A stretch of DNA of 64,000 nucleotides from Turicibacter sanguinis (lineage in GTDB: Bacteria; Bacillota_I; Bacilli_A; MOL361; Turicibacteraceae): assembly GCF_013046825.1 (NCBI RefSeq), contig NZ_CP053187.1, positions 981,501 through 1,045,500 of the forward strand. Reading direction: 5' to 3'. Below, piece by piece: positions 8,626-17,997 of the stretch. Position numbers and translations under genes: made by a program. The notes under the pieces were generated by a model. The model ran no database searches and had not been told where the DNA came from. It saw only the letters and a list, made by a program, of their open reading frames with translations. Positions within the stretch are counted from its first letter, which is position 1. The number at the start of each line of letters is the position of its first letter.

Positions 8626-9672
8626 ATGAAAATTCTAAAATATTTGCTTATCTTTGTTCCGATAAGCTTCATTGCTAAATTTATGGGCGTTTCAGATTCT
8701 TGGATGTTTATCTTATCTTGCTTATCAATTATTCCATTAGCTGGTCTCATGGGAGAAGGAACTGAAGAAATTTCATTTTATTCGGGGCCTAAAATTGGTG
8801 GATTTTTAAATGGGACGTTTGGAAATGCGACAGAACTTATTATCTCATTCTTTGCTTTAAAACAAGGATTATTCGAAGTTGTAAAATCTTCAATTGCAGG
8901 AGCCGTCATTGGAAATATCTTATTAGTTGTCGGAGCTAGTATGCTCGCAGGTGGATTAAAATACAAATCACAAAAATTTAATGTAAAAGTCTCTGATGTC
9001 TCATCAAGCATGTTATTATTTGCCGTGATTGGACTCTGTATTCCAGCACTTTTCACCCACACAGTTGATCCGGCACTACTCAATACCCGCTACGAAGGAT
9101 TAAGTATTTTTGTTGCTATCGTGATGTTTATTATTTATGTTTTAAGTTTATTCTTTTCCTTTAGTACACACAAACATATCTATACCGAGACGGATAGTGG
9201 TGAAGAACATAAAGCAAAATGGTCGTTGCCAAAAGCTATTTTAATTTTAGTCATTGCAACTGTATTCATTGCAATAGAAAGTGAATTTTTAGTTAGTGGT
9301 ATCGAAGCCATTACCCAAACACTTGGATGGAGTGAGTTTTTCGTCGGTATTATCTTAATCCCGATTATCGGAAATGCAGCTGAACATAGTACAGCCGTCG
9401 TTATGGCTAGAAAAGATAAAATGGACGTTGCTCTTGAAATTGCAATTGGTTCAAGCTTACAAATTATTTTATTCGTCGCTCCTATCCTAATTTTTATTAG
9501 CCAATTCTTCATCCCTATGAGTATCGTCTTCAATCAATTTGAACTTATTGCTCTGATTGCTTCAATTCTTATCGTCAACAAAGTAGCCCATGATGGAGAA
9601 TCAAACTGGCTTGAAGGAGTTCAGCTACTCTCTGTTTATCTCATTATTGCCGCTTCATTCTTCATTCTATAA
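8626..9672 (+). CDS. Calcium/cation:proton antiporter (CaCA family, CAX type)
   Basis: The protein has about 11 transmembrane helices arranged as two inverted halves, each with an acidic ion-binding repeat: GTFGNATELIIS and GNAAEHSTAVVMARK. These are the alpha repeats of CAX Ca2+/H+ exchangers (yfkE/ChaA-like). The linker between halves is polar and acidic (TETDSGEEHKAKW). I place the start at the ATG at 8626, 12 nt after a perfect AGGAGG (8608-8613); the open frame extends 69 nt further upstream. This gives 348 residues, usual for the family. A strong terminator follows. Confidence 0.87.
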   Translation: MKILKYLLIFVPISFIAKFMGVSDSWMFILSCLSIIPLAGLMGEGTEEISFYSGPKIGGFLNGTFGNATELIISFFALKQGLFEVVKSSIAGAVIGNILLVVGASMLAGGLKYKSQKFNVKVSDVSSSMLLFAVIGLCIPALFTHTVDPALLNTRYEGLSIFVAIVMFIIYVLSLFFSFSTHKHIYTETDSGEEHKAKWSLPKAILILVIATVFIAIESEFLVSGIEAITQTLGWSEFFVGIILIPIIGNAAEHSTAVVMARKDKMDVALEIAIGSSLQIILFVAPILIFISQFFIPMSIVFNQFELIALIASILIVNKVAHDGESNWLEGVQLLSVYLIIAASFFIL

Positions 9673-9708
9673 AAAATAGCTAGTGTCTAAAGACACTAGC
9701 TATTTTTT
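9671..9708. terminator. Bidirectional terminator between antiporter and GGDEF genes
   Basis: A near-perfect inverted repeat, AAAAAATAGCTAGTGTCT with its complement around a 2-nt loop, follows the antiporter stop. Confidence 0.9.
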
Positions 9709-9739
9709 GTGGATAATAAAATCCCATCACTTATCCACA
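9708..9739. promoter_or_regulatory. Inverted pair of consensus DnaA boxes
   Basis: TGTGGATAA (9708-9716) and TTATCCACA (9731-9739) are perfect DnaA boxes facing each other with 14 bp between them. They lie in the short spacer between convergent genes, about 47 kb from dnaA. Confidence 0.5.
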
Positions 9740-9781
9740 ATTTCTGATTTTCAGATAAACATGACACTTTCATGATTACCT

Positions 9782-11686
9782 TTAAGTTGTAATTGTATTT
9801 TTACCCTGAGCTTTCGAATGATATAAATTTTCATCTGCGGTTTTTAAACTAAATTCATGCTGCCTAGAGTGTGCAATTCCTAAACTAATCGTAAACTGAA
9901 TATTGGGACTCACAATCGTTTTGGCCACCTTTTCACGAATAGACTCTGCTAAAGCAAGAACATGTTCTTCAGATTTATCAACAGATAAAATGACAAACTC
10001 CTCGCCGCCATACCTAAATCCATATTCTCGTTTTCCAAGTTCCCCTTTAACCGTCTTAGCCAAACTCATTAATACCGCATCACCAACATCATGACCATAA
10101 CGATCATTAATTTTTTTAAAATCATCAATATCAAATAAAATGATAGAATAATGACCTTTTTTTCTTTTTTTCAAAGCAAGATAAATTTTATCAAAGTATC
10201 GACGATTATATAGATTAGTAAGATGGTCCTTTCTATTTTGTGACACTAATCTAACAAATTTAAGAATACCGTAAATGATAATACTCCCTAATACCATAAA
10301 AATGCTCATATTGATTATTCTATATTGTATCGTTCTTTGTAAAATAAGGTCATTTTGATGAGACTGAATCGCATAAAAAATGTACTCATTTCCTATTCGA
10401 TTTTGTTGAACGTCTGAAAAAGCAATTAATTTATCTGTCAACAGTTGATACTCATCTATGCGCCCTAACTCTTGATAAATAGCCAATAATTTGGCTATAC
10501 TCTCTTTTTGAAATCCTAGAGACTCTCTTTTTTCAGATAACTCTAATAGTTCATGATATGTTTTAATTGCTTCATCATAATTTTCCTGATGATAATATAA
10601 TTGACCTAACGTATTTAAATAATATAAATCTTTTTCAAATACGGTATAATTTTCATCTTGTTTAAATAATTCAGTCGCCTTTAGGAGGCTTTGATACGCA
10701 TAATCTATATGCCCATAATAAATATCAACTTGTGCATAAATTAAATATCTTAATATCTCATACTCAATCGCAATTTCAGATTTAACCTTAGATTCATATT
10801 CTTTCATCAATCCAGTGTAAGCTATGACCTGTTCATAATCTTCCTGCATCAAACTGATTTGTGCCAAATTCTTATAAGCATATAATTTAAGATTATCACT
10901 TAAATCTGTATCCTTGACTACCATTTTTAATGCTTCTTGTATAACTTGTTTGGCTGCATCGTAATTTTCTAATATTTTAAAAACATTGCCAAGTTCTATT
11001 AAAATTTTCATTTTCGTTGCCTGGTCATGTTGCTGCTCTGCTAATTTAATTCCTTTTAATGCAGCATTAATTGCATCAGCATATTGATGACGTAAACAGT
11101 ATAATGGTGTTTGTTTGGAAATCAAATACAGTAATGTTTCTTCATTTAACTTCTTTTCATACTTCAACACCTCTTCAAGCGTTTGTGTAGTAAAATGCTC
11201 ACCTCTATCATTATTTATCGTTATCAATAACAACTCCCATACAGACTTAGCATGGTCATTATAATCTTCGATTTCAATATTATTAACACCAATCATGACA
11301 TAATCTAAGGCTTGTTGATACCGCTTTGTATCCATCATTTGCTTCGCTAAATAGGTCGTCGTATATAATATTACAAAGGGATCTGTTTTTTCACTAATCA
11401 ACTCAGTAACCTGATGATAATTCGCGATAGCGGACTCTTCATTACCTTCTACCTCATTCATATATCCCAAAGTGAAATAGTCCATTTCATCTTTACTTAA
11501 TTTAACTTCTATCTTTTCCGAGTATTGTCTAAGTTGTTCTACGTCTAATACAACATTCTCTTTAATTGCTCGCTTAATAATCTCTAAATGATAATTCGTT
11601 TTTTCTCTTCCTATTATAAATAGAGTGATGATTCCAATGGATATAGCTAGTAAGAGAAATCCTAATTTCTTCTTAATATAGTCCAC
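9782..11686 (-). CDS. Membrane-bound TPR-GGDEF diguanylate cyclase
   Basis: This 634-residue protein has an N-terminal transmembrane helix (about residues 9-26) and a long helical region of TPR-like repeats (about 70-440, with typical Y-x2-A pairs such as NYDEAIKTYHELLELSEK). A second transmembrane helix follows (about 455-477), then a C-terminal cytoplasmic GGDEF domain (about 480-634). The active site reads RYGGEEF, a functional variant, with the DHLTNLYNRRYF entry motif and DIDDFKKINDRYGH. It should make cyclic di-GMP in response to a signal sensed by the extracytoplasmic TPR region. The RxxD inhibitory site five residues before GGEEF is absent. Start is GTG at 11686 next to AGGGGAAG. Monocistronic. 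Confidence 0.88.
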   Translation of the reverse strand: MDYIKKKLGFLLLAISIGIITLFIIGREKTNYHLEIIKRAIKENVVLDVEQLRQYSEKIEVKLSKDEMDYFTLGYMNEVEGNEESAIANYHQVTELISEKTDPFVILYTTTYLAKQMMDTKRYQQALDYVMIGVNNIEIEDYNDHAKSVWELLLITINNDRGEHFTTQTLEEVLKYEKKLNEETLLYLISKQTPLYCLRHQYADAINAALKGIKLAEQQHDQATKMKILIELGNVFKILENYDAAKQVIQEALKMVVKDTDLSDNLKLYAYKNLAQISLMQEDYEQVIAYTGLMKEYESKVKSEIAIEYEILRYLIYAQVDIYYGHIDYAYQSLLKATELFKQDENYTVFEKDLYYLNTLGQLYYHQENYDEAIKTYHELLELSEKRESLGFQKESIAKLLAIYQELGRIDEYQLLTDKLIAFSDVQQNRIGNEYIFYAIQSHQNDLILQRTIQYRIINMSIFMVLGSIIIYGILKFVRLVSQNRKDHLTNLYNRRYFDKIYLALKKRKKGHYSIILFDIDDFKKINDRYGHDVGDAVLMSLAKTVKGELGKREYGFRYGGEEFVILSVDKSEEHVLALAESIREKVAKTIVSPNIQFTISLGIAHSRQHEFSLKTADENLYHSKAQGKNTITT

Positions 11687-11778
11687 CTTCCCCTATCCCT
11701 AAAAAAATAACTATCTTTTCCATTGTTACACTTAATTTTACTATAAATCCCAACTATTTCAAAGTAAAGTTCTAACAA

Positions 11779-11808
11779 TAAAAGCATCCTAGTTAATTAG
11801 GATGCTTC
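11779..11808 (-). terminator. Terminator downstream of the PhnA-like gene
   Basis: The stem AAGCATCCTA pairs with TAGGATGCTT around a short loop, with TTTTATTG following on the minus strand. Confidence 0.75.
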
Positions 11809-11825
11809 ATCATTCTAAAAAATAA

Positions 11826-12167
11826 TTAGATTTTTTTTACGAATTCAGATTTTAAACTCATTGCTCCAAATCCATCAATTTTACAGTCAATATCATGACC
11901 ATTAGATGAATCATGAACTAAACGGATTCCTTTTACTTTAGTTCCTTGTTTAATCGCTGAAGAACTACCTTTTACCTTTAAATCTTTAATAACTGTTACA
12001 GTATCTCCATCCGATAAAACATTTCCGTTTGCATCACGAATCACGTTAGCTTCCGCTGCTTCAGCTTCTGCTTCTGGACTCCACTCATAAGCACACATTG
12101 GGCACACTAACATTCCTGCATCTTCATATGTATATTCTGAATTACATTTTGGGCAATTTGGTAACAT
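11826..12167 (-). CDS. yjdM: PhnA/YjdM-family zinc-ribbon protein
   Basis: The 113-residue protein begins with a zinc ribbon (two CxxC pairs: CPKC at residues 5-8 and CPMC near 23-26), followed by an SH3-like beta domain containing [15 protein letters not shown]. This is the PhnA/YjdM family, named after an operon of phosphonate use although no phosphonate role is established for it. I chose the internal ATG at 12167 because GGAGG is 10 nt upstream; the earlier ATG at 12176 touches the Shine-Dalgarno. It stands alone, with its own terminator. Confidence 0.85.
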   Translation of the reverse strand: MLPNCPKCNSEYTYEDAGMLVCPMCAYEWSPEAEAEAAEANVIRDANGNVLSDGDTVTVIKDLKVKGSSSAIKQGTKVKGIRLVHDSSNGHDIDCKIDGFGAMSLKSEFVKKI

Positions 12168-12372
12168 AAAATCCATTCCTCCAGTTAATGTTGTAGCATC
12201 TGACTTTTCTTACAATAAAAAGCCAAATATATTCTTATATACTATCATATTCTGTACATATTGACAAACGGTGATTTGAACTGGAATCTGGTATCCTTCT
12301 CAATTAGTATGCGCCAAAAATTCGCTATTGATAGGGAACTTAAATGACCATTAAATCATTTTTAAATATTTA

Positions 12373-13431
12373 CTAGAAATTCTTATAAAATAACTCTAGC
12401 AATCCCTTATAGCCGTCTGTTAAGTTATCTAGATTAATTTGCTGTATACCATTCGCTAGTGTATCACAAGTCGTATCATTTGCTACGTTATTCTCTCCAG
12501 TGGCAGAATAATTAACAACTGAAGTCAATGGAGTATTGCATCGTAATGTATTGGAGAATCCATTAACTAATATCCCTACATCATGAAATTGGCTTACCGT
12601 ATTCTGTCTGGCATAATTTCTATTTCCCTGAATTAAAATCGCAGTATTATTTATATGTTCCACAACATTCTCTATAATTGAGCTATCGTTAGCTTTTAAC
12701 ATTATCCCATTCTTTGAATTAATCAATGTATTTTTAAATATAATTGAGTAATTTCCCTCGATCATTATTCCGATCTGATTAATGTTCGTAATCGTATTTA
12801 AACCAATAAAAAAACGACCTCTTTTCACTATAATACCATTAGATGAATTTTGAATAAGATTAGTATAAACAATATTTTTATCGGAATAAGTTGTGTTAAT
12901 GTTAATGGCAAAGTTTCCATTACCGTCAAAGTAATTATTAGCTATAATATTTTCCCTAAAATCTCCGGGTCCCGCTAAAAAGCCACCTCTTCTATTTCCT
13001 TCTAAACTATTTTCATAAAATAAATTTTCTCTTCCAGACAATATAATCCCTTTATCTTGATTATTGTTTATCTGACATTGCCTTACAGTATTAAGATGCC
13101 CACTGATTTTAAATCCACTTCCTACATTACTATCAGATTTAACATGATGGAAGACATTCTTATCCCCAATTGATAAAATTCCTATTGTAAAGTTTTGAAA
13201 AGTCAAATTGGCTAATATAACCTCATTAGCATCAATAGTTATTCCGACTAACCCCTGATCAGTTCCATCAAGAATAACTTCTCCGTCACCAAAAATGGTA
13301 ATATTGTCCACATTAATGAATAAATTCTCTCTATAAATCCCTGATTGAACTTGAATCTTATCTCCTGGACTAGCATTATTAATTGCTTCTTGAATAGTCA
13401 TATCTGAGCCTGTAACCTCTATAGTTGCCAT
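12373..13431 (-). CDS. Right-handed parallel beta-helix repeat protein
   Basis: The 352-residue protein opens with a TIQEAINNASPGDKI segment and a GIYRENLFI segment typical of pectin-lyase-like and NosD/DUF1565 proteins. It then has about ten coils of a right-handed beta helix with recurring N-x-I-x-x-N patterns and G(I/F)xI turns (residues 40-320). There is no signal peptide and no obvious catalytic triad, so it may be an intracellular, spore-surface or phage-like binding protein; I cannot assign a function. The ATG at 13431 is 7-8 nt from AAGGAGG. It is flanked by decayed sequence on its upstream side. Confidence 0.7.
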   Translation of the reverse strand: MATIEVTGSDMTIQEAINNASPGDKIQVQSGIYRENLFINVDNITIFGDGEVILDGTDQGLVGITIDANEVILANLTFQNFTIGILSIGDKNVFHHVKSDSNVGSGFKISGHLNTVRQCQINNNQDKGIILSGRENLFYENSLEGNRRGGFLAGPGDFRENIIANNYFDGNGNFAININTTYSDKNIVYTNLIQNSSNGIIVKRGRFFIGLNTITNINQIGIMIEGNYSIIFKNTLINSKNGIMLKANDSSIIENVVEHINNTAILIQGNRNYARQNTVSQFHDVGILVNGFSNTLRCNTPLTSVVNYSATGENNVANDTTCDTLANGIQQINLDNLTDGYKGLLELFYKNF

Positions 13432-13493
13432 CACATTCCCTCCTTATAAACTTTTCCCTAGGACGAATTCAATACAGGTACAACACTTTCTCC

Positions 13494-14257
13494 TCAAATA
13501 GTTCGAATGAAAATTTCCCACCTAAACATTTTCATAGGCGTTGATGAATAAGCATCTACAAAATAAATAGGTATCTTTAATTCTGATTCAAGTTGTGAGT
13601 AACAAGCAACCCCTTCCCTCAATCACTATGTCGGTTTTAAAGATTTATAGATGATAGTTTTCATTTAATTGACTTAGCGCTTTGTACATTTCCATTTCTG
13701 AGAAATTTTATATTTTAATAGCGATGTAATAATGGATTTGGTGTTCTACAAATGATGATAAACAACCTTTACTTTAAATACGACTTGAAATAATCGTATC
13801 TATTGCCCATCACCATCAAAGGAGGATACTTGCTTCACACTATTCCTAAATCTTTTATGTTTTTCACTTCTTTAGAACGTTGATAAATCGACGTTCTAAA
13901 GTTAGTTTCTCATAATTTTCAAGGCTTTCCTGTTTATTTTAAACAACTTAAATCTTCTAACAAAATGCTCCATCATCAACGATAAATGGCATAAAATGAA
14001 ATAATCCCTTTTAAAACTGTATTAAAAATCTGGTCTAGCGACTGAGTTAATGTTAAATAATATAGGGAAATGACTTCTTTGGATTTCTTCTCTGAACGAT
14101 AATGAATTAAGTGTCTTTTCTTGCTTAATTCATCTGTGGACTCGCCTGATACATCTCCTGAGTGTTTCGTTTTAATTCAGGAGAAATCATTGAGTCATTT
14201 ATCTCACTAAATATCTCATTTTCGAAAGCACCTCTATAGGGGTCCCCTCGAATGTCT
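13494..14257 (-). pseudogene. Decayed gene remnants, unknown family
   Basis: Several stretches on the minus strand read like protein but are split by stops and frameshifts. At about 14257-14130 is a segment with FENEIFSEINDSM and ISPELKRNTQEMYQ. It continues in another frame to 13980 as YRSEKKSKEVISLYYLTL. At about 13780-13645 is a frame with EMEMYKALSQLNENYHL after one internal stop. At 13595-13494 is LESELKIPIYFVDAYSS. I do not recognise a family; the pieces may come from one gene of about 250 codons or from two. Decay rather than sequencing error is likely because many lesions are needed. Confidence 0.45.
13871..13900. repeat. Perfect 10-bp inverted repeat
   Basis: TTTAGAACGT (13871-13880) and ACGTTCTAAA (13891-13900) are exact complements around a 10-bp centre. 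No T run follows on either side, so it is not an obvious terminator; it could be an operator or a relic. Confidence 0.5.
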
Positions 14258-14509
14258 TAAGATGTCTATAACTTATCAATAAATTTCCTTGTTAAGAATT
14301 TGGTGTGGTAACTCATTCTATAACAATAATCTTATTTATGAGTTTTTTTTATGTTGCACTTAATATTAAAATCTGTCCTATAGTATCCTATGTCTAAATT
14401 CAAAATTAGACACTCTGTATCAGATTAAATATTCTTAGTTCTTTATTGGAATACCCTTCATTAAAATAGCAAATAATATTAAATATGAAATAGAAAGAAG
14501 GTTATATTA

Positions 14510-14944
14510 ATGCCTAATCAAGATTCAATTAAACTATTAAATGAATGTAATTCTGGAACTAAAATGGCAGTTGAGAGTTTAAATGAGGTTCTAGAAAAAG
14601 TTAAAAATGAGAACCTACGTAATACTTTAACTACTTCTCTTGAAGAACATAAAAAATTCGGTGACTTAACACACCAAAAACTAATGGAAGCTCACGATTC
14701 TGATAAAGAACCCAACCCTATTGCAAAAGCAATGTCTTGGATGAGTACAAATGTTAAACTACTAACAGGTGATGTTGATGAAAAAATAGCCGATATCGTA
14801 ACAGATGGATGCAACATGGGAATTAAATCTATTGCTAAATATCTTAACCAATATCCCGCTGCAACAAGCGATATCAAAGATCTTGCTAATCAACTCATTA
14901 AAATAGAAGAAAAACTACTACATGAATTAAGACCTTACTTATAA
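14510..14944 (+). CDS. Ferritin-like four-helix-bundle protein (DUF2383-like)
   Basis: The 144-residue protein is predicted all-helical. It opens with SIKLLNECNSGTKMAVESL, followed by an LEEHKKFGDLTHQKLMEAH helix with conserved E and H spacing, and two further amphipathic helices. The pattern resembles the DUF2383/PA2169-type ferritin-like bundles, although the metal ligands are not fully conserved. Start ATG is preceded by AAGAAGG. It has its own terminator. Function unknown; family assignment is moderate. Confidence 0.55.
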   Translation: MPNQDSIKLLNECNSGTKMAVESLNEVLEKVKNENLRNTLTTSLEEHKKFGDLTHQKLMEAHDSDKEPNPIAKAMSWMSTNVKLLTGDVDEKIADIVTDGCNMGIKSIAKYLNQYPAATSDIKDLANQLIKIEEKLLHELRPYL

Positions 14945-14980
14945 AAAAGAGCTAGTAACTGTACTATAACGCAGCATACA

Positions 14981-15021
14981 AAAATAAAAACAGTCATTTT
15001 AAGATGACTGTTTTTATTTTT
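14981..15021. terminator. Bidirectional terminator
   Basis: A long stem, AAAATAAAAACAGTCAT with its complement, separates the helical-bundle gene from the convergent MFS gene. Confidence 0.88.
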
Positions 15022-15067
15022 ATAAAGTTTTATTTAATCTAAAGTTACTACCCTAAAGAGTTAATAT

Positions 15068-16237
15068 CTAGTTTGATTTTTTCAATTTTCTCGTTAAGCA
15101 AATAATTGAGAATAACATCACGATAAAGGCGATAAATAAAGTTAATGGAAATAAATTCAATCCAAATAATTCAGCTATCAGACCAAAGAATGGTGGTGTT
15201 AGTATAGTAGCTGCATAACAAGCCGCTATTTGTGTTCCCATAACAGATTGAGAAAGATTTTTCCCAAAGTTTTCAGGTGTTAAATGAATTAGGTTTGGAA
15301 AAATAGGGCTAATCCCCAGTCCAATCAGAAATAATCCTAAAATTGAGCTTTCTAAAGATAAAGGTAATAGTAATAATAAAATTGCTAATATGGTAATAAA
15401 TTGACCAATTTTTATTAACTTCCAGCTTGATAATTTATCGGCTAAAATTCCTGATAATAAACGTCCTAGTGTCATCCCAATATAATATATCATAATTACT
15501 TTTGCAGCATGATAAGAAGCCATTCCTTTTGCATTTACGAGAAATGTACTTGTCCAAACAGCACATAATGATTCCATTGCACCTAATCCAATAAACGCGC
15601 CCCATACCCAACGTACTGATGGAATTGTAACTAATTCAGATAGTTTCAAGGGATGAGTCTTTTCTTCCTGAACATGTACTGATTCTTTGACCCTATTCCA
15701 AAGAGGAAGTGATATGATACAAATCATTGAAATAGCTAACTGAAAATAGAAAACATTCTGATAGCCGTTACGCCAGTCAGATTGATTAGATAAGGCCATA
15801 GACATCAAATAAGGACTAAACGAAACTCCTATTCCGTAAAAACAGTGTAAGAAATTCATGTGTTTAGATGAATAATGAAGAGCAACATAGTTATTCATAG
15901 CAGCATCAATTGCACCTGCACCTAATCCAAGTGGAATAGCTGATAAACATAACCATAGCAAATTATTTGATAAAGAAAACCCTAGTAATGCAATAGCTGT
16001 CATGGATGTACTAACCGCTGCTACCTTCCCTGTCCCAAACTTATTGATTACTCTTGCGCTTAATAAGCTTGAAATAACCGTTCCTACTGAAATTAATAAT
16101 GAAATACAACTAACAGTAGAAACAGGTAATCCAAACTCACGATAAATGGCTGGCCATGCTACCCCGAGTAATGAATCAGGAATTCCAAGTCCAATATAAG
16201 CAATATAAATAATAATTAATAATATTGTTGTCATCAT
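15068..16237 (-). CDS. MFS transporter, sugar or metabolite type
   Basis: The 389-residue protein has 12 predicted transmembrane helices and an N-terminal GLGIPDSLLGVAWPAIYREF segment similar to bacterial MFS carriers of the FucP/YfkF type. The first ATG is 5 nt and the second 8 nt from GGGAGG. The helix 2-3 loop (SARVINKFGTGKV) and GRLLSGILADKL in the second half are MFS signatures. The substrate cannot be read from the sequence. The gene is upstream of nothing obvious and reads toward the terminator at 15 kb. Confidence 0.82.
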   Translation of the reverse strand: MMTTILLIIIYIAYIGLGIPDSLLGVAWPAIYREFGLPVSTVSCISLLISVGTVISSLLSARVINKFGTGKVAAVSTSMTAIALLGFSLSNNLLWLCLSAIPLGLGAGAIDAAMNNYVALHYSSKHMNFLHCFYGIGVSFSPYLMSMALSNQSDWRNGYQNVFYFQLAISMICIISLPLWNRVKESVHVQEEKTHPLKLSELVTIPSVRWVWGAFIGLGAMESLCAVWTSTFLVNAKGMASYHAAKVIMIYYIGMTLGRLLSGILADKLSSWKLIKIGQFITILAILLLLLPLSLESSILGLFLIGLGISPIFPNLIHLTPENFGKNLSQSVMGTQIAACYAATILTPPFFGLIAELFGLNLFPLTLFIAFIVMLFSIICLTRKLKKSN

Positions 16238-16384
16238 TATGTCCTCCCTATTTTGCTACTATACAACAGATTAATATTTAAAAAAATAAAATAATTTAGG
16301 ATACCCATTTCAACTTTAGCCAATTCTTACTATAATCCGTAAAGCTATCTTTACTTGTTGAGAAATTTATTTTTTCATCGGTCA

Positions 16385-17320
16385 TTATTCTTTAATTTGA
16401 ACATCTTGCCAATTATCTAAATTAGTTAAGATTTCAGGGACATCACCAGAAAAAGCTTGACCAGCTTCTTCATCATTCATTAATGTGTACCTAAACCAAG
16501 CTGTCATATAACCATCAGCATGAGTTAGCATTTGGTCATGCTCAACATTCTTTCGTCTTCCCATAATGGTAAGTTGTTCACTTTCTACTCTGTTATAATT
16601 ATCTATTAAAGATAAAAGAGGTGCTATTAACTCAGCATCAGACTTTCCTGTAGCTGCTACTTTAAAATAAGGGATTTTTATTTTTGATACATCGTAGTCC
16701 CATTCAAGTGCTTGAGCGAGCTCTAAAGCTGTGGTACTTGCTGTATAGAGCGACGTAAATATGTTGCTATTATCAAAGCTTGTTATAGCATTAATTGCAC
16801 CCACACCTCCTTGTGAATGCCCTGATATTCCAATATTACCTAAATCTATTTTGCCAAAAAAAATACTTTCGTTATCTTCATTTAAAGAAAGGATGTAGTT
16901 CAACATAATAGATGACGACTTACCACTTGCTGAATTTTTATCATCGTTTCCTACCACAATAAATCCCCACGAAGCCAAATGTTCAAATATTGCACCATAC
17001 TTTGTATAGGGAACCCCTGTCCCATTTACTAACAAAACAACTGGATATGTTTTATCAGCCTTTTCCTCTAATTCTAACGGATACCATATTTTGTACTCCT
17101 TAAATAATTCTTCATTGCTATTAGCTTTAATAGACTCAACTTCATACTCCCCACGATTAGTATATTTCTTTTCAATCATGCCCACTGCATCAACTTGATT
17201 ATAGTAGTTACTTTTAATCGGTCTTGAGCCTATGAACATAGCAATGATTAAAAAGACAACTATTAATAACAAGATAATTGTGACAACAATAAAAGTGTTT
17301 TTCATTAACCTAAAAACCAT
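16385..17320 (-). CDS. Membrane-anchored alpha/beta hydrolase (esterase)
   Basis: The protein has an N-terminal transmembrane helix (about residues 8-30) and then an alpha/beta-hydrolase domain. The nucleophile elbow is GHSQGG, with upstream YPVVLLVNGTG contributing the oxyanion hole and a C-terminal histidine in MLTHADGYM. It resembles PF12740-type esterases (chlorophyllase or PET-hydrolase-like). The frame opens at 17344, but AAGGAGG lies 7 nt before the ATG at 17320, giving 311 residues. It is divergent from a TetR-family regulator whose gene starts 124 bp away, which probably controls it. Confidence 0.8.
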   Translation of the reverse strand: MVFRLMKNTFIVVTIILLLIVVFLIIAMFIGSRPIKSNYYNQVDAVGMIEKKYTNRGEYEVESIKANSNEELFKEYKIWYPLELEEKADKTYPVVLLVNGTGVPYTKYGAIFEHLASWGFIVVGNDDKNSASGKSSSIMLNYILSLNEDNESIFFGKIDLGNIGISGHSQGGVGAINAITSFDNSNIFTSLYTASTTALELAQALEWDYDVSKIKIPYFKVAATGKSDAELIAPLLSLIDNYNRVESEQLTIMGRRKNVEHDQMLTHADGYMTAWFRYTLMNDEEAGQAFSGDVPEILTNLDNWQDVQIKE

Positions 17321-17444
17321 CGACAAACCTCCTTGACAATTCATTTATACATAGGTATCCTCTAACGGAGACAAATGTATCATCTACTAAAATAGAAAAC
17401 AAGATATCTAGAAAAAATGAGACAAATTGGAGGTTTTGTATCAC

Positions 17445-17963
17445 ATGAAAAAAGAACAAAATAATTCATTTGTTAAAGAGCAAATTACTCATGCACTTTT
17501 AAGTTTAATGAAACATCACCCCTTTGAAGACATTACAATTACAGAGATTGTAAAACATGCACTGGTTAGTAGAGCTTCTTTTTATAGAAATTTTATAAAT
17601 AAAGAAGATATTTTAAAACAACATTTGGTGAAATTAATTCAAGAATGGGGAACTGAGTTTGAGCAAAGTAAAAATCCTAATTTTGTCGAAAGTCTATTTG
17701 GTCATTATCTAAAATATGCTGAAACCTATCAATTACTTTATAAATGTGGCTTATCTTATTTAGTTTTAGATACGATTAAATCTGTATGTGGACCCAAGCC
17801 TGAACAAGAAAATATCCAGGCTTATACAAATGCATGGCTAGCTTGTGGCCAGTTTGGATGGATTGATGAATGGATCATAAGAGGAATGCAAGAATCTCCA
17901 ATAGAGATGGCAAGATTAGTTGAATGGTCACAACAATCTAACAATAGTTCACCTATTAATTAA
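17445..17963 (+). CDS. TetR/AcrR-family transcriptional regulator
   Basis: The N-terminal helix-turn-helix (residues about 8-55) reads ITEIVKHALVSRASFYRNF, close to the TetR consensus, and is followed by a helical ligand-binding domain with a TetR_C-like end. Start ATG at 17445 is 11 nt from TTGGAGG; an in-frame TTG at 17427 overlaps the ribosome binding site. At 172 residues it is a short TetR protein. Divergent placement suggests it represses the membrane esterase and itself; the ligand is unknown. A direct repeat of GAGACAAAT around 17370 and 17419 could be the operator. Confidence 0.85.
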   Translation: MKKEQNNSFVKEQITHALLSLMKHHPFEDITITEIVKHALVSRASFYRNFINKEDILKQHLVKLIQEWGTEFEQSKNPNFVESLFGHYLKYAETYQLLYKCGLSYLVLDTIKSVCGPKPEQENIQAYTNAWLACGQFGWIDEWIIRGMQESPIEMARLVEWSQQSNNSSPIN

Positions 17964-17966
17964 AAG

Positions 17967-17997
17967 AAAAAAGAGCTAGTTAACTAGCTCTTTTTTC
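17967..17997. terminator. Bidirectional terminator
   Basis: AAAAAAGAGCTAG pairs with CTAGCTCTTTTTT around TTAA, between the TetR gene and the convergent holin-like gene. Confidence 0.9.

Larger units (their letters stand above)
13432..14509. other. Gene-poor region with decayed coding sequence
   Basis: No intact gene spans this 1.1 kb. The minus strand carries several broken open segments (listed as a pseudogene). There is a 10-bp inverted repeat at 13871-13900 (TTTAGAACGT and ACGTTCTAAA, 10-nt loop, no T run). A weak hairpin with a T run lies near 14310-14350 (AACTCAT/ATGAGTT followed by seven or more T). Confidence 0.5.
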
